Source of the DNA: Macrothele yani
Taxonomy: Eukaryota; Arthropoda; Arachnida; Araneae; Macrothelidae
Length of the DNA: 64,000 bases
NCBI GenBank assembly: GCA_039090855.1
Contig: CM077025.1
Location: 98,436,489 to 98,500,488, forward strand
Reading direction: 5' to 3'
In this document: one piece after another, positions 11,061-22,545 of the stretch
Layout: every line of letters starts with the position of its first letter
How positions within the stretch are numbered: position 1 is the first letter of the stretch
Made by a program: the position numbers and the translations under genes
Notes under the pieces: model-generated
The model's database searches: none
Told to the model about the DNA's origin: nothing
Seen by the model: the letters and a program-made list of their open reading frames with translations, nothing else

Positions 11061-12070
11061 GTTTTGTTTTGTTTTTTGACGCCAAATTCCCGAAATTTTG
11101 CTTTTTTCAGTTTAGTTTTCAAGGAATTGATCTGGCTTGTTTGACTTTTTCCTGGCTTTTTACATCAGCTGCACGAAAGTTACATACTGTCATCTTAAAA
11201 ATAATTTGCCTTTAAAAAAAGTTGTTTTTGCTCCAAAATGCAGCACCTTAACGACGGACTGGCCCGAAATCGGAATCTACGTAGTTTAAACTTTGATTGA
11301 CAGTTGACTTGAAGTTTCAGGTATCTTGAGCTAAAGGCAATTTTTTAGCTCAAGATGGCATAGCTCAAGATGGCAATTTAAAAGGCTTATTTCGATAGTG
11401 CTGAATTAGCCCAGTCAAAGTTTGACACAAAATTCAGAGCAAGACTGTTAAAGGAAATAATGTTAGACTACAAAAATTACTTGTTCTTTGTGTTTGCGAC
11501 ACCTCTTGTATACAGGAATTTGAAAAACCAAACAGCCGTTTTCAACAAACCAAAGCTGATACTCATGAATTGTACCAAGAATTATTCTTACACCAGAAAA
11601 TTTTTCAGAGTAGACTGTATGATGTCAATGGGCAGAAAAAATATTCATCAAGTTGATTTTGTCATGAAAGTTTTAACATAATGTAGTATGTTCCTATACA
11701 AGAACAACAGTATAAAGACTCATCTAGAAATAAAAAGTGTCAAAGAAAGTGGATGTGTATGCTAGAAAAAGCCAAAGCTCTCAGTTAAGTTACATGTAGA
11801 CTTCCTTCGGCGAGTTCAAAATCTATCAAAGTTGAGCCTTAATGTCATTTTAAATCAAGTTATAAGCCCCGTATTTTCAGTTACCCTTTATACACCTTGT
11901 AGGAAACAACATCAGCACTTTTGAAGAGCACCACATGACACCTATGATGACAAATATTGATAAAAAAAATCATGCCAGGATGTTCCGGAAAGCTAAAGTC
12001 CGTTTAAAAAGATACATCACTATAGATTAGACCACTTAGAAGATCAAGAGAGGATTCAACTTACTCGTGA
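11061..12070. other. Unassigned insert or eroded LINE interior
   Basis: Separates the ORF1-like and endonuclease-like parts. Contains a repeated phrase around 11330-11375 (AGCTCAAGATGGCA twice). A frame at 11460-11681 has no recognised domain. Confidence 0.35.
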
Positions 12071-12074
12071 TGTT

Positions 12075-12395
12075 GAAACTTAATAGAGCCACTTTCAACT
12101 GCAGAGGTTGGGCGTCGCATGAGGGCTAACGCCCTTCTATATGAAAAACTTAAACATTATAACATCGATGTTATATCTTTTCAGGAAACTCGTTGTACAC
12201 CTAACACCCATTGTCAGCGTTGGCGGCCGTGGTAATATAACTTTTACCGTAGTTACAATATAGCAGGCAGAATTGCAATTCCAACAGCTATGCATCACCG
12301 CTTTGAGCAACAGTTTGAAGAAATTATAGAAATTGAGAATTACAATGGCTACCTTCTGCATTGGAAATTAACCCTCACCAATTAAAATAATGCAT
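12075..12395 (+). pseudogene. LINE endonuclease (APE-type) N-terminus, decayed
   Basis: Across a few frame changes the plus strand reads ATFNCRGWASHEG, LLYEKLKHYNIDVISFQETR and YNGYLLHW. The order N..G, L...IDVI.FQET matches the start of AP-like endonucleases of LINE ORF2, where the Glu of QET binds the metal. The RT domain is absent because the sequence changes at about 12395 into an oppositely oriented LINE tail. Confidence 0.65.
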
Positions 12396-12605
12396 GTTTT
12401 AATATCATCATCATCATTGACAACTATTATCAATCCACTGCTGGACGAAGGTCTCTCCAAGCCACTTCCACAACGGTCTGCCTCGTGCCAGTCTCCTCCA
12501 TGTTACTCCTGCATACTTTCAAATTTCATCCGACGATCTTCCATGTGGTCTTCTTCTGGGTATTTTCCTGTCCCTTGGAATCCAATCTAAAATTTCTACT
12601 GTCCA
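12396..12605 (-). pseudogene. LINE tail (ORF2 C-terminus plus ATC-rich 3' end)
   Basis: Minus-strand fragment of the LINE tail also found at 3360 and 25256. It begins with ATCATCATCATC at its 3' side. The coding part reads, with frame changes, GRPS..W.DDI..., AGVTW, RLARDRPLWKWLGETFVQQWID. Confidence 0.7.
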
Positions 12606-12628
12606 TCGATGGTCTCCTATATACACTA

Positions 12629-13825
12629 TCTACCAGCAAGTAATTGGACACCTGTGATAGCAAAGGAAAACGAAGTTTATTCAATTTCAATAGTTGTCGG
12701 AGTCTCCACGAGCGGCGATTACAGCTACGACCCTCCGGGGCATACTCTCAACAAGGCGTTGTACGACGGCTAGCGGTATTTTCTTCCACTCGGATTGGAG
12801 AAGACAGGTCAGTTCCTTCACCGATTTTGGTCGGTGAGGGCACCCCTTAAGTAGACGCTCCAACTCGTCCCAGAGGTGCTCGATAGGGTTAAGGTCCGGG
12901 CTCTGCGCAGGACAGTCTATTCGATTAACCCCATTGTCACCATGCCAAGCCATGGTGGACCTGGCAACATGACAGGTGGTATTGTCATCCTGAAAGTAAC
13001 ATGGGTCCACCCCGTAAAACTGCCACAACGTAGGAAGCGCATGGTCATCCAAAATGGTGAAGTAGGTCTCGGCGTTGAGTCTACCAGGAATTGCGACCAA
13101 GGGTCCCGTGCCATACCAGGAGAAACAACCCCATAGCTTAATTCCACCGCCGCCGAACTTCACAGTTGGCACAATACATTCCGGCAGGAGGCGTTCTCCA
13201 GGCAGACGCCAAACTCAGACCATGCCATCCAAACGGAGAGAGTGAACCTTGATTCGTCGCTCCAGAGAACCTGTTTCCACTGTTCAACGGTCCACTGTCG
13301 ACGTTCTTTGCACCACGTTAGCCGAGCAGCGCTATTGGACTTGGTGATCAAAGGCTTGTGGGCGGCAGCACGTCCATGATAACCGAGCAGATGGGCTTCC
13401 TTACGGATGGTATTCATCGAAAGAACACTCCCGGATGCCTGTTGAAACTCCTCGCGGATGTGGCCCATCAATTTGGTGCGGTTCTTATGAAGTTCTCTGG
13501 CCAGCACCCGTCGGTCTCTAACTCCCAGTTTTGTGGGTCTGCCCGGTCGGGGCACATTCCGACAGTCACCTCTCATTTTCCACTTGCCAATCACGTAGGC
13601 CACTGTCGATTTTGGGTACTTCAACTCGCTGGACATGTCACGTATGGATCGGCCAATTCTGTGATAACCGACGATTACACTTTTCTCGAAATTAGAGAGC
13701 TCCGAACTGCGTGACATCTTGCATGCGACTGGTTGCGTTGTTGTTTCCCACACGATATTTAACGGCGGTGGCCGTGACGTGTATCAGGACCGCAGATATC
13801 GTCGATTGCAGTGGTGTCCAATATC
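12629..13825 (-). mobile_element. Tc1-like element, TIR type GGTGTCCAAT
   Basis: About 1.2 kb. The left end has CTACCAGCAAGTAATTGGACACC near 12630. The right end has GGTGTCCAAT near 13814 followed by a break, so only the outer ~10 bp of the right repeat match. It encloses a transposase on the minus strand. A 16-bp phrase, ATATCGTCGATTGCAG, occurs on both sides of the right terminus (about 13795 and 13823). Confidence 0.8.
12687..13717 (-). pseudogene. Tc1 transposase with one frameshift
   Basis: Starts at 13717 (MSRSSELSNFEKSVIVGYH). The N-terminal HTH pair is followed by RPGRPTKLGVRDRRVLAREL (GRPR-like linker). The catalytic core begins QWKQVLWSDESRFTL (first Asp), then loses frame near 13210. 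The second segment (13172 to 12687) carries [21 protein letters not shown], the second Asp in [13 protein letters not shown] and the Glu in [15 protein letters not shown], ending at [11 protein letters not shown]. All three DD34E residues are intact, so this copy is only lightly damaged. Confidence 0.92.
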
Positions 13826-14206
13826 GTCGATTGCAGGGGGAACAACGAAAAGTATTATCGTGGTGAGCCCCATGGTCATGCAGGCATACATCACAGGCTG
13901 TTAGGGGTTTTTTTGTTTTGTTTTTCTCTAGGGGACCCAGAATTTCAGCCCAAGCCACTTGGAATACTTTCATTAAAAATAAATTCAACAAAAATTAGCT
14001 AATTTGAACAGGATGAAAAGATTTACTTCCTACCACGGCAAAGCTCACCGAGCACAATGGATCGAATGCACAATCGTGCCATCACTTCAATATATTGCTG
14101 CCGCTCGGACTGTTTCCTGTTATGTTCTAACTGAAATTACCGAAGCCGTCGTGCACAAGTTTATGAGTGGTATAAACATTTTAAAGATGGTCATGAATGT
14201 GTTGAG

Positions 14207-14416
14207 GCCTCCCCGGTGGCGTAGTGGTCTAAGCGATGGCCTCTGATCATTCGTCCGAAAGGGGTCCGGGTTCGAATCCCAGTCAGGCATGGACGTTGTG
14301 TTTGTCTTACGGCACAGGCTCTCTCTATTCCCTGGAACCAGTGACCCTAAATTAGGGACGGGCCCATTGAGTTGCTCACGGTGGTCGTTAAACCTCCAAT
14401 TAAAAAAAGCAAAAAA
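14207..14416 (+). mobile_element. SINE-1 inside mariner
   Basis: Full-length plus-strand copy, apart from a short internal loss in the GGGCGACTGCTTATAGCCC block. Flanked by GTGTTGAG (14199-14206 and 14417-14424). Removing it rejoins the mariner reading frame. Confidence 0.93.
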
Positions 14417-14438
14417 GTGTTGAGAGTGATGAACGGTC

Positions 14439-15971
14439 TAGAGGTCTGCACGGGCCTTAATTTGGAAAGCCCGGCCCTGCCCGTTTCATTTTTTAAATTA
14501 AAGCCCTGCCCGATTCAGTTTTTTTAAATTGAAGCCCGGTCCGGCCCGATTTAATTTTTTAATTAAAGCCCGGCGCGGCCCGTATATTTCTCCTGTTTCC
14601 AAGGCCCGGGCCGACCCATAAAATTTCAACAATTACCAAAACACGAATCTGTCACCTGGTGCACTCGATCACTCGACTCTTGAAGAGTTTTTGTTTTCTT
14701 AATTGCTACACGTATCTATTACAATAAACGTTAATTCAGAATATTTCTGAGACTCTGTGTAAGTCACGTGACGTCCGAGGAGCGGGGGGGGGGCTTGTAT
14801 ACTCAAAAATATTGCATGAAAAGGACAATTTCCATGCCTTTCAAATTTTCTGGGTTTTCAAATTATCATTCCCTACCGCCGGACCCGATATCTTTGGGAA
14901 TAAGGAAGGAAGGGGGGGGGGATTCGAAATGTACGAAATATCGAGAATTGTGAGTCCGATCGTTTTGCTGGGAGAAGATTTTTATGGCTTTTTAACTGCA
15001 CCTATCTGTACTGACATATCATGTCGCTGGAACCCAACATGTCTCTCGTGTGTGTGTGGGGGGGTGGTATGGGGGCACATTAGTGCCGCTTAAGATGTGA
15101 TGTTCCAGACTGTGTGCTATCGTAACTCAAAAAATTTTTGCATTTCGTGCACTGCGCAACGTTTACCGGCCGACCAGTTTCAGAACGGGACAGTAATTTA
15201 AAATATTTCCAAATATCGCTTTTCCCCTTTACATTGCCTACAAGCACATGTGCTCCGGAAGCTATTTTTTCGCGAAATCTTTCGCTTTCTTAAACTCCAT
15301 AATAAGTATGGAAGGGAGAGTATTTATCAGCAACACTGAACTGAGTATATGCTAAAGGAAAACAACGACAGACTGCCCAGCTAATCAGTGTCACAGAAGT
15401 TTTGAAAACGGCGGCCTGATAGTACAAATGGGGAAAATACGGCACAGATTTATACACAGAAGTAAGTTTTGCCCAGTCCATTTCCCCCGTGCCATTTCAA
15501 ACAACTTAAAAGCTTTCCACACATCTAGAGAACAAAGTGCAGCCGACCAGAACAATAAAAAAGATCGTATGCGAGCGGGTGGCTCGGTTTAGAAATGCTG
15601 CAGTTAATAGCCTGCCCTGAAGCATGAGAGGTGGGTGGAAGTTAGAGAGAGAGTGAGAGAGAGAGAGAGAGAAGGGACCACATTCACATTGAAACACTAA
15701 GGGAGCTGACCCACTCCAATTGTTTTGTAAAAGGGGAGGATGTCGTAAAACTTCTATTTTTTGCATCAGAGGAAATTATTCAATCTTACCCTGCTGCTGT
15801 ATGTTGCGAGTTTTTCCAAACCAGAAAGGCACCCTACAGCGATTGTTTTGCCCATAAAAAAACCCTGTTCGTCCCGTGTCTGTTTTACATTAAATATTGA
15901 AGGCCTGGCCCGTTTACTCAACTTAGATATGAGCAAAGGCTCGACCCGGCCAGGGCCCGTGCAGACCTCTA
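14439..15971. mobile_element. hAT-type non-autonomous element, perfect 8-bp duplication
   Basis: The ends TAGAGGTCTGCACGGGCC and GGGCCCGTGCAGACCTCTA form an inverted repeat. The identical octamer GAACGGTC (14431-14438, 15972-15979) flanks it. Sub-terminal DNA is made of GGCCCGGC-rich short repeats alternating with A/T runs. No transposase frame is seen. A related, more diverged copy lies at 34898-35622. The insertion splits the mariner linker ESDERS|GRS cleanly. Confidence 0.93.
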
Positions 15972-16419
15972 GAACGGTCTGGTAGGTCCGCAATCAGCAA
16001 AAGTGGAAACAATGTCGAACTTCTGCGCACAGCTGTGCGAGAAAATCGCCAAATCACTACTCGTGAGTTATCTGAAGACTTCAACATTAGTCTCGGTTCA
16101 GTTCAGTTGATTCTTACGGACGATTTGTGTATGAGACGCTTCTCAGCCAAATTTGTGTCAAAATTGCTCTCCGCTGAGCAAAAAAACTGTCCCGTGTTTC
16201 AAATACTAGTGACCGGCTTGAGTGTGTCTAAAACAACGAAAACTTTTTTAAAACCATCATAGCTGGTAATGAATCTTGGGTTTATGCGTATCACCCCGAA
16301 ACTAAGGCCCAGTTTTCACAGTGGAAGACTCCAAACTCTCCCAGACCCAAAAAAGCACGATAAAGTCGCAGCAATGTCAAAACGAAGCTGACTGTTTTTT
16401 TCAATCATGAGAAAATCCT

Positions 16420-17288
16420 CAGGGCCGGATTAAGACCTTAGTGAGCCCCTAGGCTACGACTTATCTTTTTTCTTTTTTCTTTTTTTTTTAATTTGTTTGG
16501 AGGTTTAACGACCACCGTGGGCAACTCAATGGGCTATAAGCAGTCGCCCGTCCCTAATTTAGGGTCACTGGTTCCAGGAAAGGGAGAGAGCCACTGCCAT
16601 AAGACAAACAGAACATCCATACCTCACCGGGATTCGAACCCGGACCCCTTTGGGACAAATGATCAGAGGCCATCGCTTAGACCACTGCGCCACCGGGGCG
16701 GCGCTACGACATATCAGTGGGCCCCAAACGAACTTATGACGGTGAATCTTTATGAATTACGTTAACACATGAAACTGTAGCAATATGCTGATGATAATTA
16801 ATACGTAGTGCATTATTTAACCTAGTAAATTATATGTAGGGTTTTCGTTACAGATCACTGCATTTTCCATTGTTTTCATAACAACACGAGTTAAAAGCTT
16901 AAGATTCCTAAATTTTGTCTTGAATTTCCTAATGATTTAGTATTGTATACTTTTCCTAGTGCTTATTTTTTGTAATGCAATGTGAAGCCACAGGGGACTT
17001 CTAACATTAACGGTTCCAAGTGCAAATTGAGAGGTGTGGGTGGATGGTAATGAAAAAGTTGAAATTGTCTCTCCGGCCCCGATATATACAGCGACATGAA
17101 ACCTATAACCCTTGGTGAGTCACTGTCTTGAAATGTGTTCGTCTTCCAGCTTCTGTTTCTGACCAAGTGGAAATCATACGAAGCAAAAGTAAAGCTTTTT
17201 TATAAACCTCTCTCTCTCTCTTATTTCCCTAAACGTGCATTCTGGGCCCCAAGGCAATAGACCCCCCACCCCTCCTTAATCCGGCCCT
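16420..17288. mobile_element. Non-autonomous DNA element with CAGGGCCGGATTAAG ends
   Basis: The left end CAGGGCCGGATTAAG and the right end CTTAATCCGGCCCT form an inverted repeat of about 14 bp. The interior is non-coding and carries a SINE-1 at 16466-16702. The flanking mariner pieces (NHEKIL on the left, HHEYAP on the right) show it is an insertion. A clear target duplication was not found. The hAT-like assignment is an inference from the CAGGG terminus. Confidence 0.75.
16466..16702 (-). mobile_element. SINE-1, third-level nest
   Basis: Minus-strand full copy. Flanked by GCTACGACTTATC (16453-16465) and GCTACGACATATC (16703-16715), one mismatch. It lies inside the 16420-17288 element, itself inside mariner. 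Confidence 0.93.
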
Positions 17289-17361
17289 AAGAATTTTGCA
17301 TCATGAATACGCTCCATAGTAGTGATAAATGCTACGCTTTGGCTCCCTTCACTTAACATTG

Positions 17362-17581
17362 TTTTTTTTTTTTGATTGGAGGTTTGACGACCACCGTGAG
17401 CAACTCAATGGGCTGTAAGCAGTCGCCCGTCCCTAATTTAGGGTCACTGGTTCCAGGGAAGGGAGAGAGCCAGTGCCGTAAGACAAACACAACATCATGC
17501 CTGACCGGGATTCGAACCCGGACCCCTTTCGGACGAATGATCAGAGGCCATCGCCTTAGACCACTGCGCCACCGGGGCGGC
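17362..17581 (-). mobile_element. SINE-1 in left arm of long inverted repeat
   Basis: Flanked by the perfect 13-bp duplication TCACTTAACATTG (17349-17361 and 17582-17594). The right arm has no SINE at the matching place, so this insertion came after the inverted repeat formed. Confidence 0.95.
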
Positions 17582-17884
17582 TCACTTAACATTGTGCTCA
17601 TCATCACGGGGGCCACAGCAGGGATTGGGGGCGAAGCTCCTCACGGCGGTCACAGCAGGGAGGGAGGGTCCCCAGCTGTCCCCTTGTCAGATTTTTTGTC
17701 ACGTGATCGTCCTCATGCTGTGCTGCCCCCATCAGGGAGAGAGGGAGGAAGGGTCCCAAGCTGTTCCCTATTCAGATTTTTGTCACGTGATCGTCCTCAT
17801 GATGCGCTGCCCCCTTCATTCCCAAGCTGTCCCCTTGTCAGATTTTTGTCACGTGGTCGTTCTCATGATTTGCTGCCCCCTTGT

Positions 17885-18285
17885 GTGCTCCTTGGAACCT
17901 TATTTTGATGGATCTTTGATTTTGAGAGATGCCTACGTCCGAGTGGAAAAGGGGGTGGACATAGGGTATGTCAACTCGATACTGATGATCTGCCCCCTAG
18001 CGGTGCTTCTTGGAACTTTATTATTTCGATGGATCTTTGATTTTGAGGGATGACAACGACCGAGTGGGGAAAGGGGGTGGACATAGGGATGTCAACTCGA
18101 TGCTGATGTGCTGCCCCTAGCGGTGCTTCCTGGAACTTTATTATTTCGATGGATCTTTGATTTTGATGGATCGCAACGACCGAGTGGGGAAAGGGCGCTG
18201 CGTAGGTGTTAGATATGATGGTGCTTATGTGCTTCTTGGAACTTTATTTTTTCGATGGATCTTTGATTTTGAGGGATGGCAACGA
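17885..18285 (+). repeat. Four tandem units, ~105-120 bp (left arm)
   Basis: The phrase CTTGGAAC(C)TTATT...GATGGATCTTTGATTTTGA starts near 17889, 18009, 18129 and 18234. It is mirrored by four units in the right arm at about 20780-21180. Confidence 0.85.
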
Positions 18286-18530
18286 CAGAGAGGGGTCCGT
18301 TGGGATTTTTTTTATTTATTCATGTGGTTTTCAAGCAGGATTTCTTCCCCTCTTCGATTCTATTTTTCCCCGGAGGAAATTTTTACGTAACGATGCTGGG
18401 GAATTTTCTTTCCAAGGGAATAAAAATGCTCTGATGGTCTCAGCTAGATTCTAACTCACGATTATTTGGTTTCAAAAAATGGTCGGCTGGTCAAATGGTT
18501 TTCGTGTACTACGTATGAGGAACCAAAAAA

Positions 18531-20519
18531 AAATTGATGAAGCTTGAACGTTAAGTCTTTCAACCCATTTCTTTCTCTTCATGTTTTATTCCATAAACTT
18601 TCTTCAAATTCCTATATCTCCAAAAATTTTGTTAAATGTCCAAGTTCGACTCACCCAGAAATTTTCTGAAAATGATTGTTTCTCTTTTAAAAAAATTCCA
18701 GAATAAGAATCCCTGCGCTGAAACAAGAAATACTTATTCAAAGCATTTCATCCCTCTTTCTACTTCAAATACTCTATTTGTAAATCTAAGAAGCTGCTTT
18801 TTTTAATATTCATATATTTTCCCTCTAATTTTAGAAGATATTTTCCCAAAATGTATGTACATATTACGATAGTAAAACATCTTACAACTGCTTGATGTTC
18901 AGTTCACTTCACACTGTCTTAAGGAAATTCTTTCATTTTCTCATAACACATAGACATGTTATTTTTCTTCCCATTCACTTCAAAGACTTGAGATCAACTT
19001 AATAGAGTCCTTTGAGAAAAAATTTCATAGGAAAGCATAAATTTACTGAAAATGTCAGTTTTTCTTAAAGAAATCCTAAGAATAAGAAATATTTCACTGA
19101 AACAAGTTTCCCTATTCAAAGCATTAAGTGGCTCTTTTCGCATCAAATTCTGTATTTCCTCATGTAAACTTTATTATTTTTCTACTTCATTTCGTCTTTC
19201 GTTTCTCCTTTTTCCCTATGTAAGTTAAAACTTCTTTTCTTAATCTATTTTTCATAAAGTATCATTCTTTTGAGTTGATTTTTTCTCTCTTTTATGAAAT
19301 GTATTCATTTTCTATAAGTTCATATTGAGAAGGGTTTAAATTTTGATTGAAAGATGTTTGCAAAGATCGTTTTCGGAAAAGAAGCAAATAGATCAGGCAG
19401 AAAATGGAATGCATGAAAAATCACAAAGTATATTTTCGGAAAAGTTCATTCTTTCTTAGGGTTAAAAAAGGAACACTTCATTTTTTTACTTAGGGGCGGT
19501 TTTGATGAAACATGTTTCTTTAAAAGCAGGGAAATTCCCATAGAATAACATGGGAAAACTAGCATACATAAAAAGACTGTTTCGAAACGAGTAAAAATCT
19601 GTTGAAGATCGTTTTCGAAAAAGTTGAAAACAGATCAGGTAGAAAAGGGAATGAAGTAAAAACAGTCACAGCAAGTTCCTGAATGTTGAAAATGGAATGT
19701 ACTAAAAATGTCTAAGAAAATAATTTTTTATGAAACACAGGCTGTTTAGTTGTTGTTGTTTTTTTCAGGCTAGGGAGTCTTCAGTGAGAGCGCTTCTTCT
19801 TTTCAACTGAAAGAATAAAGCGAGTCAGTTTCAAACATTTCAAACTCGCCGAAAATAAGCCGTGTTCACTGGATTCGGATCAATACTGTAAAGCATTGCT
19901 CTCAGACTAATCGGAAATCCCCCTAATTGGCCGCCCAATGGAAAACATCAGGCCACTTTCCCTTAATAAATACCCAAATATCCTTAAGAAAAGTCTACCA
20001 AAAAAGCACTAGTTCCCCATTAAAACAATTGCATTCATTCTGTTACTGTTTTAAACATTTCAAAAAAGAAATTTACATTTTCACTTTAACTTTAAAAATC
20101 TTGAAAACTTAATATTTTGACTCATTTAAAAAAATCACTTAAAATTTAATAAAAAAAATAATTACTCTTTAAATTTATGCCTTAAAACTAAAAAATATTT
20201 ACGCTTAATATTTCAATAAATAATAAATATTCACAAACTCACCTTCTCCCTTGCCCATTAAAAAAAAGAAAGAAAGAAACTACGTTCATTTCTGAATGTA
20301 TATAATCGAAATAATTTTTTCCGTTATTTCTCCAAGTAGTTCTTTTCCCCTGACTGTAGAGAGGAACTCTTCTGAAATCTTCACTTTTCCACATGTGTTC
20401 ATAAAAGCTTGAGCTACGTCCTTAGGATTCAACAAGGCCACAGCGTTTTCGAAACTTGAAATAGCTTTCCTGTTCCACTCCGTGGTTAGGCATGGAGGAT
20501 GTATCTGAATAGGTAGAAG
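18531..20519. other. Central spacer of the long-inverted-repeat element
   Basis: A/T-rich and without long ORFs. Contains at least two diverged duplicates: CTGAAACAAG...TATTCAAAGCATT near 18720 and 19095, and AGATCGTTTTCG.AAAAG...ATCAGG near 19361 and 19606. Nothing else seen. Confidence 0.6.
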
Positions 20520-21674
20520 ATTTTTTTTTTTGGTTCCTCATACGTAGTACACGAAAACCATTTGACCAGCCGACCATTTTCTGAAACCAAATCATCGTGA
20601 GTTAGAACCTAGCTGAGACCATCAGAGCATTTTTATTCCCTTGGAAAGAAAATTCCCCAGTATCGTTACGTAAAAATTTCCTCCGGGGAAAAATAGCATC
20701 AAAGAGGGGGAAATCCTGCTTGAAAACTACAGGAATAAATAAAAAAAAAAATCCTAACGGACCCCACTCTGTCGTTGCCATCTCTCAAAATCAAAGATCC
20801 ATCGAAAAAATAAAGTTCCAAGAAGCACATAAGCACCATCATATCTAACACCTACGCAGCGCCCTTTCCCCACTCGGTCGTTGCCATCCATCAAAATCAA
20901 AGATCCATCGAAATAATAAAGTTCCAGGAAGCACCGCTAGGGGCAGCACATCAGCTTCGAGTTGACATCCCTATGTCCACCCCCTTTCCCCACTCGGTCG
21001 TTGCCATCCCTCAAAATCAAAGATCCATCGAAATAATAAAGTTCCAAGAAGCACCGCTAGGGGGCAGATCATCAGTATCGAGTTGAGATCCCCTATGTCA
21101 CCCTTTTTCCCACTCTGTCATTGCCATCTCTCAGAATCAAAGATCCATCAAAATAGGGTTCCAAGAAGCACCGCAAGGGGGCAGCACTTCATGAGGACGA
21201 TCACGTGACAAAAAATATGATAAGGATACAGCTGGGGACCTTCCCTCCCTGAAGGGGGCAGCACATCATGAGGACGATCACGTGACCAAAAATCTGACAA
21301 GGGGACAGATGGGGACCCTTCCTCCCTGCCGCTAACCCCGTGAGGAGCTTCGCCCCCCGTCCCTGCTGCGGCCCCCGTGATGAGCAACCGTGAGGAGCTT
21401 CGCCCCCATCCCTGCTGTGGCCCCCGTGATAAGCACAATGCTCAGTGAAGGGAGCCAAAACGTAGTATTTATCACTACTCTTGATCAAGCCATACAATCA
21501 ACAAGGGGTACTACTGGCAAGTTTTGCGGGGTTCGAGGGACGCAGTTCGTCACTAAAGGCCGGCATTGCAAGAGCGTGGCGAGTGGCAATTCCACCATGA
21601 AAAGGAGTCTGCCCATGCATCGTAACTTGTGCGGCACTTTCTTGTTAAGCACCGCATTGCGCGCGAGTCCGACA

Positions 21675-21896
21675 ATGCCACCCCGGTGGAGCAGTGGTCT
21701 AAGCTCTGGCGTATGGCCATTCGTCCGCAATGGGTCAGGGTTCAAAACCCGGTGAGGCATGGATGTTGTGTTTGTCTTACGCCACAAGCTCTCTCCCTTC
21801 CCTGGAGCCAGTGATCCTAAATTAGGGACGGGCTGCTGCTTATAGCCCATTGAGTTGCTCACGGTGGATATTAAACCTTCAATCAAAAAAAAAAAA
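21675..21896 (+). mobile_element. SINE-1 in mariner C-terminal half
   Basis: Full-length plus-strand copy with A-tail. Flanked by AGTCCGACA (21666-21674 and 21897-21905). Confidence 0.93.
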
Positions 21897-22046
21897 AGTC
21901 CGACAGCCACCCAATTCGCCAGATGTAGCTCAGTGAGTCTTTCCAACAATCAAATACCACTTAAAAAGAAAAAATATTTCAAGATATTGAGGAGATACAA
22001 CAGAATGCGACGAAGCAGCTGTTCGCTGTTTCATAAAATGACTTTT

Positions 22047-22258
22047 TTTTTTATTGAAGGTTTAACGACCACCATGAGCAAGTCAATGAGCTATAATCAG
22101 TCGCCCGTCCTTAATTTAGAGCCACTGGTTCCAGGAAAGGGAGAGAGCCAGTGCCGTACGACAAACACAACATCCATGCCTCACTGGGATTCGAACCCGG
22201 ACTCTTCTCGGACGAAAGGTCATTAGCCATCGCTTAGACCACTGCCCCACCGGGGAGA
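22047..22258 (-). mobile_element. SINE-1 near mariner 3' end
   Basis: Minus-strand copy. The flanks AAAATGACTT and AAAATTACTT look like a target duplication. More diverged than most copies. Confidence 0.9.
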
Positions 22259-22545
22259 CAAAATTACTTCAAAAATGCTTCAAGCAGTGAAAACAACGCT
22301 AGGCTAAATGCTGGCTTCAGAAGGGTACTACTTCGAAGGCGATTAAATCTGTAAGTCTCGTACTTTTAAGTAATACTTATAAGATACTGGGGGAAATGCA
22401 TAGCACGAAACATATATCGTACTTATGCATACGATTTTCTTCAATTTAAATATATTCGATTTATCATAATCATCAAACTGCACCAGCATAATATGTGTTA
22501 TGTCGCATAATACATATGTGTTAAGGCACATTATTAGCATAGACC

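Larger units (their letters stand above)
17318..21479. mobile_element. Long-inverted-repeat (foldback-like) element
   Basis: Two arms of about 0.96 kb, 17318-18530 (including a 0.23-kb SINE) and 20520-21479, are inverted copies of each other at high identity. They start with AGTAGTGATAAAT and end with ATTTATCACTACT. Each arm has three zones: a GC-rich outer part (GGGGGCCACAGCAGGGA, CACGTGATCGTCCTCATG), four ~105-120-bp tandem units built on GATGGATCTTTGATTTTGA, and an inner part reaching GGTCGGCTGGTCAAATGG. The 2-kb centre (18531-20519) is A/T-rich and non-coding, with diverged internal duplications. No transposase is seen. A target duplication is not obvious. Confidence 0.88.
14057..22345 (+). 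pseudogene. Mariner transposase split by six insertions
   Basis: One mariner gene can be followed over 8.3 kb. 14057-14206: N-terminus ending EWYKHFKDGHECVE. 14425-14438 then 15972-16419: SDERSGRSAISKSG, VRENRQITTRELSEDFNISL, SAKFVSKLL, AGNESWVYAYHPETKAQFSQ and PRPKKAR. 17289-17317: HHEYAP. 21480-21665: GYYWQVLRGSRDAVRH, LVRHFLVKHRIARESDNA. 21906-22046: a C-terminal part like SPDLAP...; 22259-22345: QKCFKQ. The first catalytic Asp is Asn (GNES for GDES). The six direct insertions are listed separately. Frameshifts and stops are present. The type differs from the mariners at 1402 and 48138. Confidence 0.85.

Noticed and set aside
17372..17908. 178-codon frame starting in SINE-1 and similar frames (IGGLTTTVSNSMGYKQSPV...) in most SINE-1 copies
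   Set aside because: The same peptide appears wherever SINE-1 does. It is the complement of a pol III-type repeat, not a conserved protein.
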